In this document: one piece after another, positions 34,163 through 44,307 of the stretch
Numbering within the stretch: the first letter of the stretch is position 1
Layout of the letters: the number at the start of each line of letters is the position of its first letter
Source of the DNA: Cyclobacteriaceae bacterium
GTDB lineage: Bacteria; Bacteroidota; Bacteroidia; Cytophagales; Cyclobacteriaceae
Assembly (NCBI GenBank): GCA_025808415.1
Contig: CP075525.1
Location: forward strand, 752,001-816,000
DNA: 64,000 bases
Direction of reading: 5' to 3'
Made by a program: the position numbers and the translations under genes
Notes under the pieces: model-generated
Told to the model about the DNA's origin: nothing
The model's database searches: none
What the model saw: the letters and a program-made list of their open reading frames with translations, nothing else

Positions 34163-35371
34163 ATGGGTAAATCAATTCAGACACAACTATTCGGGGCAAT
34201 CATTTTTAGCTTAGTCGCGGGTTTGCCGTTAAAAGCACAGCCGGAAGTGAAAAAGGATACCACGATTATCCTGATATCCGATCTGGGTGTACAGTTGCAA
34301 TGTACCGAAGCCCTTAATGACCTCTACAATTTTAAGTTTGCTGATGCCGAGTGGAAGTTCCGGTATTTGAGGTACAAATATCGCTGGCACCCGCTGCCGT
34401 ATTTTTTAATGGGTCTTATTGAGTGGTGGAAAATTATGCCCAACACAAAAAATGAGGCACATGATAAAACTTTCATGGCCTATATGGATAGTACCATTCT
34501 TGTGGCAGAAAATTTATTCAAGAAACATCCGGAGTATAAAATTGAAGCCGCGTTTTTTCTCTCAGCAGCCTATGGTTTTAAAGGCCGATTGTATTCGGAT
34601 GAATACAGGAGGCAATGGACCAAAGCCGCTTCAGCCGGCAAAAGTGCATTGAAGTACCTGGAGGTTAGCAAGCAAGGACAGGATTTGAGTCCGGAGTTAT
34701 TGTTTGGTGATGCGCTGTTCAATTATTTTTCAGTGTGGGTACCGGAGAATTATCCTTCACTAAAGCCCATTCTATGGTTCTTTCCCAAAGGCGACAAAAA
34801 GCTAGGCCTCGAACAATTGAAGGAAGTTTCCTATAACGCCTTTTACACACGGACCGAGGCTATGGTTTGGCTGATGCGCATTTTAAATAACTACGAAAAT
34901 GACCAGCCCCGTGCTTTTCAGATAAGCGAATACTTGTTTGAGACATACCCTGACAATCCCGTTTTCCATCGGTATTATGCACGCATGCTTTATTCGATAG
35001 GCAGATTTGCGCAGGCTGAACCTGTTAGTAAGGAAATATTAGCACGGATTGACAGCGGTATGATTGGATACGAGGCCACCAGTGGGCGCTATGCAGCTTT
35101 TTTTATGGGCCAGATCAGTGAGGCCAAGCGCGATTTGAATGACGCCAAAAAGTATTATGAATTATGTGTTCGCTATGCTGAGGAGATTGAGGCCACCGAA
35201 TCGGGCTATTATCTTTATTCATTAATTGCCTTGGGCGAGATTGCTGAAAAGCAAGGCAACAAAGCTGAGGCAAAAAAATATTTTAACCTGGTAAAGAAAA
35301 AATCAAAGCGGAAAGACGAAGCTTTCAAGGATGCCAAACGCAGGCTGAAGAAAATGGAGCAGGTGGATTGA
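34163..35371 (+). CDS. Secreted TPR-repeat protein
   Basis: 402 aa. Signal peptide MGKSIQTQLFGAIIFSLVAGLPLKA, then helical repeats; a clear TPR-like region spans about 255-400 (AQAEPVSKEILARIDSG, ISEAKRDLNDAKKYYELCVRYAEEI, GEIAEKQGNKAEAKKYFNLV). It probably acts as a periplasmic scaffold. The function is not known. It precedes the polysaccharide locus with a 16-bp gap to the next gene. Confidence 0.8.
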   Translation: MGKSIQTQLFGAIIFSLVAGLPLKAQPEVKKDTTIILISDLGVQLQCTEALNDLYNFKFADAEWKFRYLRYKYRWHPLPYFLMGLIEWWKIMPNTKNEAHDKTFMAYMDSTILVAENLFKKHPEYKIEAAFFLSAAYGFKGRLYSDEYRRQWTKAASAGKSALKYLEVSKQGQDLSPELLFGDALFNYFSVWVPENYPSLKPILWFFPKGDKKLGLEQLKEVSYNAFYTRTEAMVWLMRILNNYENDQPRAFQISEYLFETYPDNPVFHRYYARMLYSIGRFAQAEPVSKEILARIDSGMIGYEATSGRYAAFFMGQISEAKRDLNDAKKYYELCVRYAEEIEATESGYYLYSLIALGEIAEKQGNKAEAKKYFNLVKKKSKRKDEAFKDAKRRLKKMEQVD

Positions 35372-35387
35372 AACTAATAACCAACTA

Positions 35388-36353
35388 ATGAAGAAATTCT
35401 TACGCGTATTAAAACCGCTTGCGCCATTTTTTGAGGTTTTGCTGCTGCCCATTACGATCACTTCAATTGTTTGGTTTCGTATTTCAAGGTATTGGGGGTT
35501 GAAAAGCACACCCCTTACACGAGCTTTGTTTTTGAAATTAGGAATGTACCCAGTTGTGGATCATTACTACGATCCTCTTTTTGATTACAGGAAACTTCAT
35601 GAGCATCAGCCAAAAGCCCGATTTGATTTCAATATCAAGAACCAATTGAACCTGATATCAAGCTTTTCCTTTCGTGAAGAACTGAGTGCTATGCCATTGA
35701 ATAGCCCCGATAGACAATCGTTAAAGTTTTATTACGAAAATGGATCTTTTGGATCGGGTGATGCTGAATTTTATTACTCACTCATTCGGTTGATTAAGCC
35801 AAAAAGAATAATTGAGGTTGGCTCTGGGTTTTCAACCCGTGCAGCCCTAGCGGCAGTAGAAGAAAACACCAAAACCGATTTAGCGTATACCTGCAAAATT
35901 ACCTGCATCGAGCCGTATGAAATGCCTTGGCTGGAGCAAACTGGCGTGAACTTGCTTCGAACCAAAGTGGAAGAACTGTCGCCTGAATTCTTTGATTCAT
36001 TAGAAAGTGGGGATATCTTATTTATCGATTCTTCGCATATTATTCGCCCCGGGGGTGATGTAGTAACCATAATTCTTGATTTATTACCCCGATTAAAAAG
36101 TGGAGTGTATGTACATTTTCATGATATTTTTATTCCTGATGATTATCCGGTAGCATGGTTAAGAGATGATTTCAGGATGTGGAATGAGCAATATATTCTG
36201 GAGGCATTTATGATCAATAATAATTTGTTTGAGGTAATTTGCATGATGAATTTCCTTACGAAAAATCATTACGAAGCATTGAAAAAAGTATTTCCTGTAT
36301 TGGAGAAACAGCCGGATCGTGTGCCGGGATCATTTTGGATAAGAAGGAAATAA
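35388..36353 (+). CDS. Membrane-associated class I methyltransferase (Methyltransf_24)
   Basis: 321 aa. A hydrophobic/basic N-terminus (KKFLRVLKPLAPFFEVLLLPITIT) suggests membrane attachment. The SAM-binding motif is IIEVGSGFSTRAAL (about residues 143-156), followed by CIEPYEMPWL and FIDSSHIIRPGGDVV with the metal or catalytic Asp-Ser-Ser-His. The family modifies sugars or glycan-linked metabolites. It opens the polysaccharide locus. Confidence 0.82.
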   Translation: MKKFLRVLKPLAPFFEVLLLPITITSIVWFRISRYWGLKSTPLTRALFLKLGMYPVVDHYYDPLFDYRKLHEHQPKARFDFNIKNQLNLISSFSFREELSAMPLNSPDRQSLKFYYENGSFGSGDAEFYYSLIRLIKPKRIIEVGSGFSTRAALAAVEENTKTDLAYTCKITCIEPYEMPWLEQTGVNLLRTKVEELSPEFFDSLESGDILFIDSSHIIRPGGDVVTIILDLLPRLKSGVYVHFHDIFIPDDYPVAWLRDDFRMWNEQYILEAFMINNNLFEVICMMNFLTKNHYEALKKVFPVLEKQPDRVPGSFWIRRK

Positions 36354-36360
36354 CGGCAGG

Positions 36361-37692
36361 ATGGAATTACGAGATCTTATAACTACCCCCTTAGTTCTAC
36401 TTTTAGTATACATCATAGCTTATCTTGTTCGTCCGCGGGTAACCGATGCGGTAAATCGGAAGTACTTTTTTCCTGCGCTTACGCTAAGAATTTTTGGTGC
36501 GTTAGCCCTCGGGTTTTTATACCAGTTTTATTATGATGGTGGGGATACCTTCAACTATCATACCCATGGCAGCCGTCACGTTTGGGAGGCATTCATGGAT
36601 TCGCCTCTATTGGGATGGAAGCTATTGACGTCAAGCGGTGAGTATGGGCAGGGCACGTATGCATATGCGTCTCAGATACCATTTTACACCGATCCCTCTT
36701 CATTTTTTGTGATCAGGGTAGCTGCCTTATTTGATCTGATTACCTTCTCATCCTATTCGGCAACAGTAGTTTTTTTTGCCGTTATAAGCTTTTGTGGCGC
36801 GTGGGCATTGTTTATTGCCTTTTATTGCCATTCGCCTCAAATACATCGTTGGGTTGCTTTGGCCACACTGTTTGTCCCGTCAGTAATATTTTGGGGTTCT
36901 GGTCTTTTAAAAGACACACTTACACTAGCTGCGGTTGGTATTTTGACGTATTGCGCTGATAAAATATTTATTCATAGAAGGTATTCGTTAGTTACAGGAA
37001 TAGTACTGGTTCTAAGTGTGCTGATCATCTACGCAGTAAAGAAATACATACTACTTTGTTTTCTTCCGGCTTTGTTGCTTTGGATTTATGCCGATAAGTT
37101 ATCTCGAATTCGCTCGGTTGTAGTTAAGATATTAATTCTTCCTTTGATTGCATTCTTATTGATTGGGTCCGGATATTACGCCATCTATCTGATAGGAAAG
37201 GATGATGCACGTTATTCATTAGATAGAATTGCCATAACAGCACAAATTACAGCCTATGATATTGGATTTTATACAGGGAAGGATGCTGGGAGCAGTTATA
37301 GTTTAGGTGAGCTAGATGGTACATTCTTTGGAATGCTAAGTAAAGCACCTGAAGCTATTAATGTTTCCTTGTTTCGACCCTATATTTGGGAAGTTAAGAA
37401 TCCACTTATGTTACTCTCCGCATTAGAGAGTTCTCTGCTCCTCTTTCTGACCGTATATATACTGTACCGATCCCGCTGGAAGTTCTCGTTTTTATTTCGA
37501 AATCCAACTGTTATTTTCTGTCTGGTTTTCAGTATTACTTTTGCTTTTGCCGTGGGCGTATCCACCTTTAATTTCGGAACACTCGCGCGGTACAAAATTC
37601 CACTTCTTCCATTTTATTTATTAGCCCTTATAGAGATTTATTTTTACGTAAAGAGTTTGAGGAAATTATCGGTATTCGAGCGAACAGAGTAA
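36361..37692 (+). CDS. Polytopic membrane protein, candidate polysaccharide polymerase (Wzy-like)
   Basis: 443 aa with about ten transmembrane helices and a periplasmic loop holding YYDGGDTFNYHTHGSRH near residues 58-74. The fold is that of GT-C or O-antigen polymerase-type proteins; EpsG/Wzy families vary too much to name from sequence. Its place in a locus with Wzx and glycosyltransferases makes a polymerase plausible. The last 49 bp overlap the convergent glycosyltransferase. Confidence 0.65.
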   Translation: MELRDLITTPLVLLLVYIIAYLVRPRVTDAVNRKYFFPALTLRIFGALALGFLYQFYYDGGDTFNYHTHGSRHVWEAFMDSPLLGWKLLTSSGEYGQGTYAYASQIPFYTDPSSFFVIRVAALFDLITFSSYSATVVFFAVISFCGAWALFIAFYCHSPQIHRWVALATLFVPSVIFWGSGLLKDTLTLAAVGILTYCADKIFIHRRYSLVTGIVLVLSVLIIYAVKKYILLCFLPALLLWIYADKLSRIRSVVVKILILPLIAFLLIGSGYYAIYLIGKDDARYSLDRIAITAQITAYDIGFYTGKDAGSSYSLGELDGTFFGMLSKAPEAINVSLFRPYIWEVKNPLMLLSALESSLLLFLTVYILYRSRWKFSFLFRNPTVIFCLVFSITFAFAVGVSTFNFGTLARYKIPLLPFYLLALIEIYFYVKSLRKLSVFERTE

Positions 37693-38732
37693 CAAGTCTC
37701 GACCTTTTTTCTCCCCTCCAACCCAAACGTTAGTCGCATATGTTCATTGGTAATCAGTTGAGTTAAATAAAACAGCCACTCTTCTTTTTTGGATGCCAAA
37801 AAGCCATTTATTCCATGATCAATAATAGTGGTGTTGACGCCTATTGGTGAGGCCACACAAGGGATGCTCATAGCCATATATTGAAGTGCTTTAAAACCAC
37901 ATTTTCCTTTCGACCATTCATCGTCTGGCAATGGCATTATTCCTATATCAATTTTGGAAAGATCATAGGCTTCAGTTTCTCTACTCCATTTCATAAAATC
38001 ATATCTCTCTAATTTCATTTCAAGCTGCTTGTCAGCAATAAGTGCAAAAGTTACCTGCGGGAAAGTCTTTTCAAGTTCGTATAGAACCTCCTCTACCTCA
38101 AACAAGTATTTTAGTGTAGAATGAGATCCGGTCCATCCGATAATTATTTGGTTTGATTTTTTTTTATTAGGGTACGGGGATCGATTATGTAAATTTTCTG
38201 TATCAATGGTGGTGGGGTTAACAATAACATTGGTATTGAATTGTCTGGCGTAGCTTGCGAGAAATATATTGCCGCAGCTCACTTTATAACTCCATTTACA
38301 AATTGTTTTTACTTTGTTTCTTTGACGTATAAATTTCTCAAAAATTGATTCATCAATTTTATCTGACAACCAGATTGCATCATCAAAATCATAAATTATT
38401 TTCTTTTGAAAAATATTTTTAATGATCCACTCAAAGAATGGCGGAGCAATAGGGGCGCATTCCCTGTGAATAAATACAAAGTCTGATTGTGAAATCGAAT
38501 ACAATTGAATTATCCTGCGAAAAAATCCTATACAAATAATCAATAATGTACTCAATGAATCTTTATGGGTATAAAGTCCCCTATTTTTTTTGTTAGGGAT
38601 AAAACCAAAATAGGTAAAGCGAAATCCCTTCTCTTTTAGAGCATCAAAGTACTGTTCAAATCTAAATCTTTGGGAGGGTGCAATGTTGTCAGAGTAGGGC
38701 GCGATAAAGGTAATTTTTTTGAATGAATGCAT
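37644..38732 (-). CDS. GT4-type glycosyltransferase, antisense to the locus
   Basis: 362 aa. The N-terminal Rossmann domain starts KITFIAPYSDNIAPSQRFRF. The C-terminal half has IIGWTGSHSTLKYL and the sugar-nucleotide site IGIMPLPDDEWSKGKCGFKALQYMAMS, a GT-B fold of family GT4. It is expected to add one sugar to the lipid-linked repeat unit on the cytoplasmic face. It is the only gene in the locus on the minus strand, between two plus-strand genes; its own promoter would lie in the AT-rich spacer before wzx. Confidence 0.82.
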   Translation of the reverse strand: MHSFKKITFIAPYSDNIAPSQRFRFEQYFDALKEKGFRFTYFGFIPNKKNRGLYTHKDSLSTLLIICIGFFRRIIQLYSISQSDFVFIHRECAPIAPPFFEWIIKNIFQKKIIYDFDDAIWLSDKIDESIFEKFIRQRNKVKTICKWSYKVSCGNIFLASYARQFNTNVIVNPTTIDTENLHNRSPYPNKKKSNQIIIGWTGSHSTLKYLFEVEEVLYELEKTFPQVTFALIADKQLEMKLERYDFMKWSRETEAYDLSKIDIGIMPLPDDEWSKGKCGFKALQYMAMSIPCVASPIGVNTTIIDHGINGFLASKKEEWLFYLTQLITNEHMRLTFGLEGRKKVETCYSVRSNTDNFLKLFT

Positions 38733-38785
38733 AAATGTGTAAACTTTTTACTCTATATGCTTTTTTTAGCGATGTTTGAACCTTA

Positions 38786-40156
38786 ATGCAAACTTTTAAA
38801 GAATATCTCGCTCAAGTCCTATCGCGATTTAAGACTAAAGGGTCATTTACGCAAAATCTTGCGATTACATTTTCCGGAAACGTTATTGCTCAACTATTAG
38901 GTTTTATCCTAACACCTTTTATTGCTCGAATATATGGGCCTGAAGCTTACGGACTGTTCTCCCTTTTTATCGCAATAACTAATAATTTGTCACCATTAAC
39001 TACTTTGCAACTCCCGGGAGGATATGTAGCAGCACGAAATGAAACCGAATTTTATAATTTAATCAGGCTAACAATCTTAGCTATATTCACTGTCCTAATA
39101 TTGTCCTTACTGGCAATATTTTTCTTCGCAGAACCGTTATTAGAACTCTTTAATGCAGAGATACTTAAGCCCTATCTGTACTTTATCCCGATTTATTTTT
39201 TCTTTATGGGTGCTGATAATTTACTCTTGGGCTGGAACATAAGAAGTAAGGAATTCACAAGGGGAGCTGTCGCAAAAATTTTTTCAGTTGTACTTAGCAA
39301 GGGCATTACCCTGCTTTGGGGTTTGCTGGTTTGGCCATCAGCTTTGGGTATCATTCTGGGTAATTTAATGTTATATCCTGTTGAGGCTTCGGTAAAACTG
39401 AGCCGGTCAATTCGACAAAATGTTGGGCGTGTCCTGTTTAACTTTTCGGCCAAAGATCTATGGGTAGTCTTCAAAGACTATAAAGGTTACCCATTGTTTA
39501 TAACTTCAGGAGTACTAATCGGCAATCTAAGCAATCATTTACCAATTTATTATCTATCCATTGAATTTGATGCTACCGCTGTTGGTTTATATGCCCTTGC
39601 CAGTAGTTTAGTCACATTACCGTTATCCATTATCATCATGTCATCAACTACAGTTTTTCTTCAGAAAGCTGCAGAGATGAAAAGTAACCAGCCTGATGAG
39701 TTAAAAACAATGGTTTATGGCTTGTATAATAATTCCTATTACTTGAGTCTGTTTGGGCTGACAATTTTTTCCTTGCTGAGCGAAAGAATATTTGTTTTTC
39801 TATTTGGGGAGGCCTGGCGAATGGGGGGAGAATTTGCAGGTTATATTGCGTTAGGCTCTTTTTTTATGATGGCTGTATTACCTCTTTCTGTACTATTTAG
39901 ATTGTTCAATAAAGAGCGTGTCAACTTTACAATCCAAGTAGTTTCGTTGTTCATTAAATTGGCAGGTTTAGGATTGGGAGTTTATTTCCGAAGTGTTCAG
40001 ATATCTATTTTAGGTTATTCGCTTGCCACCCTATTGGTTCATTTTATAACTTTAGTATACATATTTAAATTAGTAGATCTATCAACGAAAAAAATTGTAT
40101 TCCACCTGGTACTTTCTTTGGCAATTTTTTTATCAATTTGTTGGATAGGGATATGA
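38786..40156 (+). CDS. wzx: Wzx-type oligosaccharide flippase
   Basis: 456 aa, about 12-14 hydrophobic helices. The N-terminal block NLAITFSGNVIAQLLGFIL and RIYGPEAYGLFSLF is characteristic of the polysaccharide transporter (PST/MOP) family. It moves undecaprenyl-linked repeat units from the cytoplasmic to the periplasmic face. The stop overlaps the next start (ATGA, 40153-40156). Confidence 0.88.
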   Translation: MQTFKEYLAQVLSRFKTKGSFTQNLAITFSGNVIAQLLGFILTPFIARIYGPEAYGLFSLFIAITNNLSPLTTLQLPGGYVAARNETEFYNLIRLTILAIFTVLILSLLAIFFFAEPLLELFNAEILKPYLYFIPIYFFFMGADNLLLGWNIRSKEFTRGAVAKIFSVVLSKGITLLWGLLVWPSALGIILGNLMLYPVEASVKLSRSIRQNVGRVLFNFSAKDLWVVFKDYKGYPLFITSGVLIGNLSNHLPIYYLSIEFDATAVGLYALASSLVTLPLSIIIMSSTTVFLQKAAEMKSNQPDELKTMVYGLYNNSYYLSLFGLTIFSLLSERIFVFLFGEAWRMGGEFAGYIALGSFFMMAVLPLSVLFRLFNKERVNFTIQVVSLFIKLAGLGLGVYFRSVQISILGYSLATLLVHFITLVYIFKLVDLSTKKIVFHLVLSLAIFLSICWIGI

Positions 40157-40857
40157 GCAGAAATGATATGTTATTGGTTAAGATTTTAAACCGGGTTAAA
40201 GGTGAATTCAACCTACTCGGTAATAAGCTCATGAAGTTCTACAGAAGCCTGCATGCTAACCAACATCAGCTTACCTCCACCACAAGTGAAAATCGCTACC
40301 CGGAATTGTTTGACGAGGCACGTAAGGCATTGGTAGGTCATGTGGCTGTCGGGACAAAAATACTTTCGTATGGTTGCTCAACCGGTGAAGAATGCTTCTC
40401 TCTCAGGCGGTATTTTCCCAACAGCAGGATTATAGGTGTCGACATCAATAAATCGAATTTACGAATCGCGCAAAGCAACAATGATGATCCGAATATTGAG
40501 TTCTTCTCAAGTAATGAAACAAATATTAAGACATTAGGTCCATACCACGCAATTTTTTGTCTCTCAGTATTGTGCAGATGGGAGGACACAAAACTTTTGC
40601 AGAACTGTGCAAACGTCTATCCCTTTTCTAAATACGAAGCCAGTATAGCATTTTTGGCTAGTCAAATTGTAGAGGGTGGGTTGTTGATTATTTATAATAG
40701 TAACTTCAGGTTCGAAGATACACGAGTGTTCGGTGAATTTGAAATTATTGATACACCCTCCGTCTCAGACAGTGGTTTTGTAGTGAAGTTTGATTCGTTT
40801 AACAATCGGGTAGAGACGCTACATCGACCTTGCATTTACCGTAAAAAGTATCAATGA
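40153..40857 (+). CDS. CheR-like/class I methyltransferase
   Basis: 234 aa from ATG 40153 (MSRNDMLLVKIL), which overlaps the wzx stop; the frame also opens at TTG 40138. Motif I is ILSYGCSTGEECFSLRRYFP, which with the next strand RIIGVDIN matches the CheR methyltransferase core. There is no CheR N-terminal domain, and the context is polysaccharide rather than chemotaxis, so it is probably a glycan or nucleotide-sugar methyltransferase. Another ATGA overlap leads to the next gene. Confidence 0.8.
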   Translation: MSRNDMLLVKILNRVKGEFNLLGNKLMKFYRSLHANQHQLTSTTSENRYPELFDEARKALVGHVAVGTKILSYGCSTGEECFSLRRYFPNSRIIGVDINKSNLRIAQSNNDDPNIEFFSSNETNIKTLGPYHAIFCLSVLCRWEDTKLLQNCANVYPFSKYEASIAFLASQIVEGGLLIIYNSNFRFEDTRVFGEFEIIDTPSVSDSGFVVKFDSFNNRVETLHRPCIYRKKYQ

Positions 40858-42065
40858 AATTATTGGTTATAAGTATCTCAGCCCCTCCTAAAAATTCTCC
40901 CGAGAGTGTTCAAACAGGAAGATATCTTTATTACTTGTCAAAGAATCATGAAGTCACCCTCTTAACTACGCGGGTTACAGGTGGATGGGAGCCAGAAGAT
41001 AAATCTCTTGAAAAGTATTTGCAGAACATACGCTCTCATGTTTCTCTTACAATGCTTCATCCAAAAATACTAACGGTAGTCAAAAGAATTTTACCATTTG
41101 TGGTTGTGCCTGATGATGACTTTATTTTTCCAAAGCTGTTTAGATTTGCTGAAACAAAAGTACCTCAAGGGTCAGAAATTATTTTTTCCCGTTCAGCTCC
41201 ATTCAGTTCAGCGCTTATGGCTTTAAAGTTTTCCAGGAATTGGAATTTGCCGTGGATAATGCACTTGAGCGATCCATGGGGAGATAATCCATTTCAACCA
41301 CTCACAAAATTTCCTAAAAAGCGCAATAAACTTTTAGAAAGGATTTGTATTGAACAAGCAAAGTTAGTGACATTGACTTCTGTAAAAACAGTTAAGTATT
41401 ATCAACAAAAGTATCCCAATCATGCCCACAAGTTCCGGCTGTTGCCTAATGTTTTTGATGATGCTTTCATCAATACAACACCCATTGAATTTATAGGAAA
41501 AATCAAATTTGTATTGACTGGAAGATTGTATGGAAGCCGCAGCATCTTTCAGTTAATGGATGCTATTGAGCGTTCAATAAGAATTGAACCTATGTTTGAG
41601 GATCAGTCTGAGTTTATTTTTGCAGGTTTTTTTGACCAGAAAAACATTGATCGTATTAAACAATCAAAAGCAAAGAATGTAAAGTACATGGGGCATCTTT
41701 CGATGCAAGAAGCAATCCGGCTCCAACAGTCTTCCTCTGTTTTGGTGGCAATTGATGCTTTGGAGCAGGATCCGATTTTTGATCTGTTCTTTCCATCTAA
41801 ACTTTTAGATTATTTTACTGCTAGAAGATATATACTAGCCATTACCAGTAAGAATAGCACTACTCATGATTTGGTGGACCAAAAATTTGGTTCATGCTTT
41901 AATGCTGAAAATATTCATAAACTACCCGATCATTTATTATTCTTAACAGAGCAATTTTTTGCTAAGAATAGGAATCTCTTTGAAATCAATGAAAATTTTA
42001 TGGAATATTCGGCAAGCCAGAATGCTGCAAAATTGGAAGCTCTTTTACGAGAGGTAGTTGAGTAA
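40854..42065 (+). CDS. GT4-family glycosyltransferase
   Basis: 403 aa, GT-B fold. The N-terminal acceptor domain starts KLLVISISAPPKNSPESVQTGR, a GT4 pattern of glycan-locus enzymes; HLSDPWGDNPFQ is in the middle and the C-terminal donor domain has FVLTGRLYGSRS, FIFAGFFDQK and FFPSKLLDYFTARR. The donor sugar is unknown. Coupled to its neighbours by an ATGA overlap upstream, with the pyruvyltransferase start 2 bp after its stop. Confidence 0.82.
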   Translation: MKLLVISISAPPKNSPESVQTGRYLYYLSKNHEVTLLTTRVTGGWEPEDKSLEKYLQNIRSHVSLTMLHPKILTVVKRILPFVVVPDDDFIFPKLFRFAETKVPQGSEIIFSRSAPFSSALMALKFSRNWNLPWIMHLSDPWGDNPFQPLTKFPKKRNKLLERICIEQAKLVTLTSVKTVKYYQQKYPNHAHKFRLLPNVFDDAFINTTPIEFIGKIKFVLTGRLYGSRSIFQLMDAIERSIRIEPMFEDQSEFIFAGFFDQKNIDRIKQSKAKNVKYMGHLSMQEAIRLQQSSSVLVAIDALEQDPIFDLFFPSKLLDYFTARRYILAITSKNSTTHDLVDQKFGSCFNAENIHKLPDHLLFLTEQFFAKNRNLFEINENFMEYSASQNAAKLEALLREVVE

Positions 42066-42066
42066 T

Positions 42067-43188
42067 ATGACTGACAAAATAATTCTAAAAGGCTATTATG
42101 GTTTTGCAAACCTTGGAGATGATATCTTGCTTAAGGTGACGTATCAACTAGTTAAGGAATGCTTCCCTGATAGTGAAATTTTGGTTTGCTCAAACAGTGC
42201 ATTTGATAATAGTTATATCATAAGTATTCTGGGTGAATCAGTAAGGATTATTAAAGATGATGACCCTATCAAGGCCAACTGGATTGTAGACGGTGGTGGT
42301 GGAGTTTATTTTGATTTTAAAAAGGGAAATCTGAAGTTTTATTTACTTAATACAATTATTCATTTACTCGGATTCACATTGTTTAAATCATTTTATAGAG
42401 CGTATCGAAGTTTGAAGAGAAATACAGGCATCACTTCAATTGGGAGGATTGGATTGGGTATTGGTGTTGGCTCATATACTTATTCCTCTGCCAGATTTTT
42501 TAATGATATCATTTCACTTTCTGATTACGATTTTTTGCTGGTGCGCGATGAAGAAAGTGCTAAACGAATTATCCGCTACGGTTTTTCTTATACTTTAAGA
42601 ATTGCAACTGATTTGGCTTTTTTAAAACAGTATTGGCTTAGTGACTCCGAAATATCGGGATCAGAAAGAAACTGTGTCGGTTTTATTCTTCGTGATTGGA
42701 GCTATGACAATCAGATTGATTTTGATGCAATCGAACAAACAGCTCAGTCATTGCAGCGTTCTGGAATTCCAGTCCTATTCTTTTCGTTTGATGGAAATAC
42801 CGATAGATTTTATAAAGAAAGGTTTAGTAACTTTTCCATGATTGAATGGAATCCTGAGAGAATCACTGTAACTGAGTTTGTTCAAAAGTTGAAACAATGC
42901 AAGTTGATAGTTACCAGTCGGGCGCATGGTGCTATTCTGTCGGCATGCCTCAACATTCCCTCTGTTTGTTTAGCCATTGAAGAGAAATTGGTGAAGGTTT
43001 CAGAAATGCTTGCTAAATCATCCGTGTTGATTCAGATGCCTATACAGGCTTCTGAACTTACTCAAGTAGTTTTGCATCAATTTCGAAAGGAAGGTCTCGA
43101 AGAGTGTGTTCGTGAAGATGTCCGGCTAAATCAAATAGTAATGGAAGCTGGTATAGTTAGCTTGAAAGAGTTTTTAAAGGGGAATTAA
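42067..43188 (+). CDS. Polysaccharide pyruvyl transferase family protein
   Basis: 373 aa from ATG 42067 (MTDKIILKGYYG); the TTG at 42058 lies inside the previous gene. NLGDDILLKVTYQLV near the N-terminus and the late VTSRAHGAILSACLNIPSV are hallmarks of PF04230. Members add pyruvate ketals to sugars or act as glycosyltransferase-like (CsaB) enzymes, giving the polymer a negative charge. Its stop overlaps the wecB start (TAATG). Confidence 0.85.
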   Translation: MTDKIILKGYYGFANLGDDILLKVTYQLVKECFPDSEILVCSNSAFDNSYIISILGESVRIIKDDDPIKANWIVDGGGGVYFDFKKGNLKFYLLNTIIHLLGFTLFKSFYRAYRSLKRNTGITSIGRIGLGIGVGSYTYSSARFFNDIISLSDYDFLLVRDEESAKRIIRYGFSYTLRIATDLAFLKQYWLSDSEISGSERNCVGFILRDWSYDNQIDFDAIEQTAQSLQRSGIPVLFFSFDGNTDRFYKERFSNFSMIEWNPERITVTEFVQKLKQCKLIVTSRAHGAILSACLNIPSVCLAIEEKLVKVSEMLAKSSVLIQMPIQASELTQVVLHQFRKEGLEECVREDVRLNQIVMEAGIVSLKEFLKGN

Positions 43189-44306
43189 TGAGGAAGGTAC
43201 TATTAATAATTGGCACAAGACCAGAAGCAATAAAATTAATTCCTGTGTACAAGGAGTTAAAAAAGTCCAAAGGCTGGTTAACACTTTTGGTATCTACTGG
43301 CCAGCATCATGAAATGTTAAAATCAATTTTTGATTTTTTCGAAGTGCAACCGGATGTTGATTTGGCAGTCATGACAAAAAATCAATCATTAGTTGGATTA
43401 ACTGAGTTGTTACTTAGGGCCTGCACAACCGTTATTGAAGATCATTCACCCGATTTAATAATTGTTCAAGGGGACACAACAACAGCAATGGTCGGTGCGC
43501 TGGCTGGATTTTACAAACAAGTGCAAATTGCTCATGTTGAGGCTGGACTTCGTTCCTATGACAAGACCGCTCCATTTCCGGAAGAAGTTAACCGCAGAAT
43601 GATAAGCGCAATGGCGGATTTTCATTTTGCGCCAACAAAAACTGCAGCAGAGGCTTTGAAATATGAACGGGTTCAGGGCAAAATTAAGGTAGTAGGAAAT
43701 ACCGTAATTGATAGCTTGGTTTTCGCCACAAAAAAAGTATTGAAGAACCTGATAGTACTTGATTCAAAATATACTAGTGTATTAGATCAGTATGAGAGGA
43801 TGATTTTAATTACAGGGCATCGGAGGGAAAGCTTCGGAGATGGATTCAAAAATATATGCAAAGCCATACAAGTATTAGCCCATACCTATCCGAAGGTCTC
43901 GTTTGTGTATCCGGTTCATCTTAATCCCAATGTAAGGGACGTGGTTTTCAATATGCTAGATAGCTTGCCTAATGTATTTTTGATAAATCCCGTAACGTAT
44001 GATGATATGGTTTACCTGATGACTAAGTCTTATCTCATACTTACTGACTCTGGAGGAGTTCAGGAGGAAGCCCCTAGTTTGGGGAAACCGGTTTTGATTA
44101 TGCGGGAGAAAACAGAAAGACCTGAGGGTGTAAAGGCGGGGTGTAGTTTACTGGTTGGCTCCTCTGAGAAGAAAATTGTTAAGGCGGTTATGGATCTTAT
44201 GGACAACGGACGAAAATACAAGCTAATGGCACGTGTAGCTAATCCTTATGGAAAAGGTGATAGTTCAAAGAAGATTGTTTCATACCTACATAATAATATT
44301 CAATAG
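43188..44306 (+). CDS. wecB: UDP-N-acetylglucosamine 2-epimerase (non-hydrolysing)
   Basis: 372 aa, full length. Key motifs are GTRPEAIKLIPVY (N-terminal), TGQHHEML, QGDTTTAMVGAL, HVEAGLRSYDK, PEEVNRRMI, TGHRRESFGDG and TDSGGVQEEAPSLGKPVL. It interconverts UDP-GlcNAc and UDP-ManNAc, so the polymer may contain ManNAc or a derivative. No ManNAc dehydrogenase (WecC) is visible in the window, so ManNAcA is not implied. Confidence 0.95.
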   Translation: MRKVLLIIGTRPEAIKLIPVYKELKKSKGWLTLLVSTGQHHEMLKSIFDFFEVQPDVDLAVMTKNQSLVGLTELLLRACTTVIEDHSPDLIIVQGDTTTAMVGALAGFYKQVQIAHVEAGLRSYDKTAPFPEEVNRRMISAMADFHFAPTKTAAEALKYERVQGKIKVVGNTVIDSLVFATKKVLKNLIVLDSKYTSVLDQYERMILITGHRRESFGDGFKNICKAIQVLAHTYPKVSFVYPVHLNPNVRDVVFNMLDSLPNVFLINPVTYDDMVYLMTKSYLILTDSGGVQEEAPSLGKPVLIMREKTERPEGVKAGCSLLVGSSEKKIVKAVMDLMDNGRKYKLMARVANPYGKGDSSKKIVSYLHNNIQ

Positions 44307-44307
44307 G

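Noticed and set aside
40153..40857. Chemotaxis methyltransferase CheR
   Set aside because: The core motif is similar, but the CheR N-terminal domain is absent, and the gene is coupled to wzx and glycosyltransferases.
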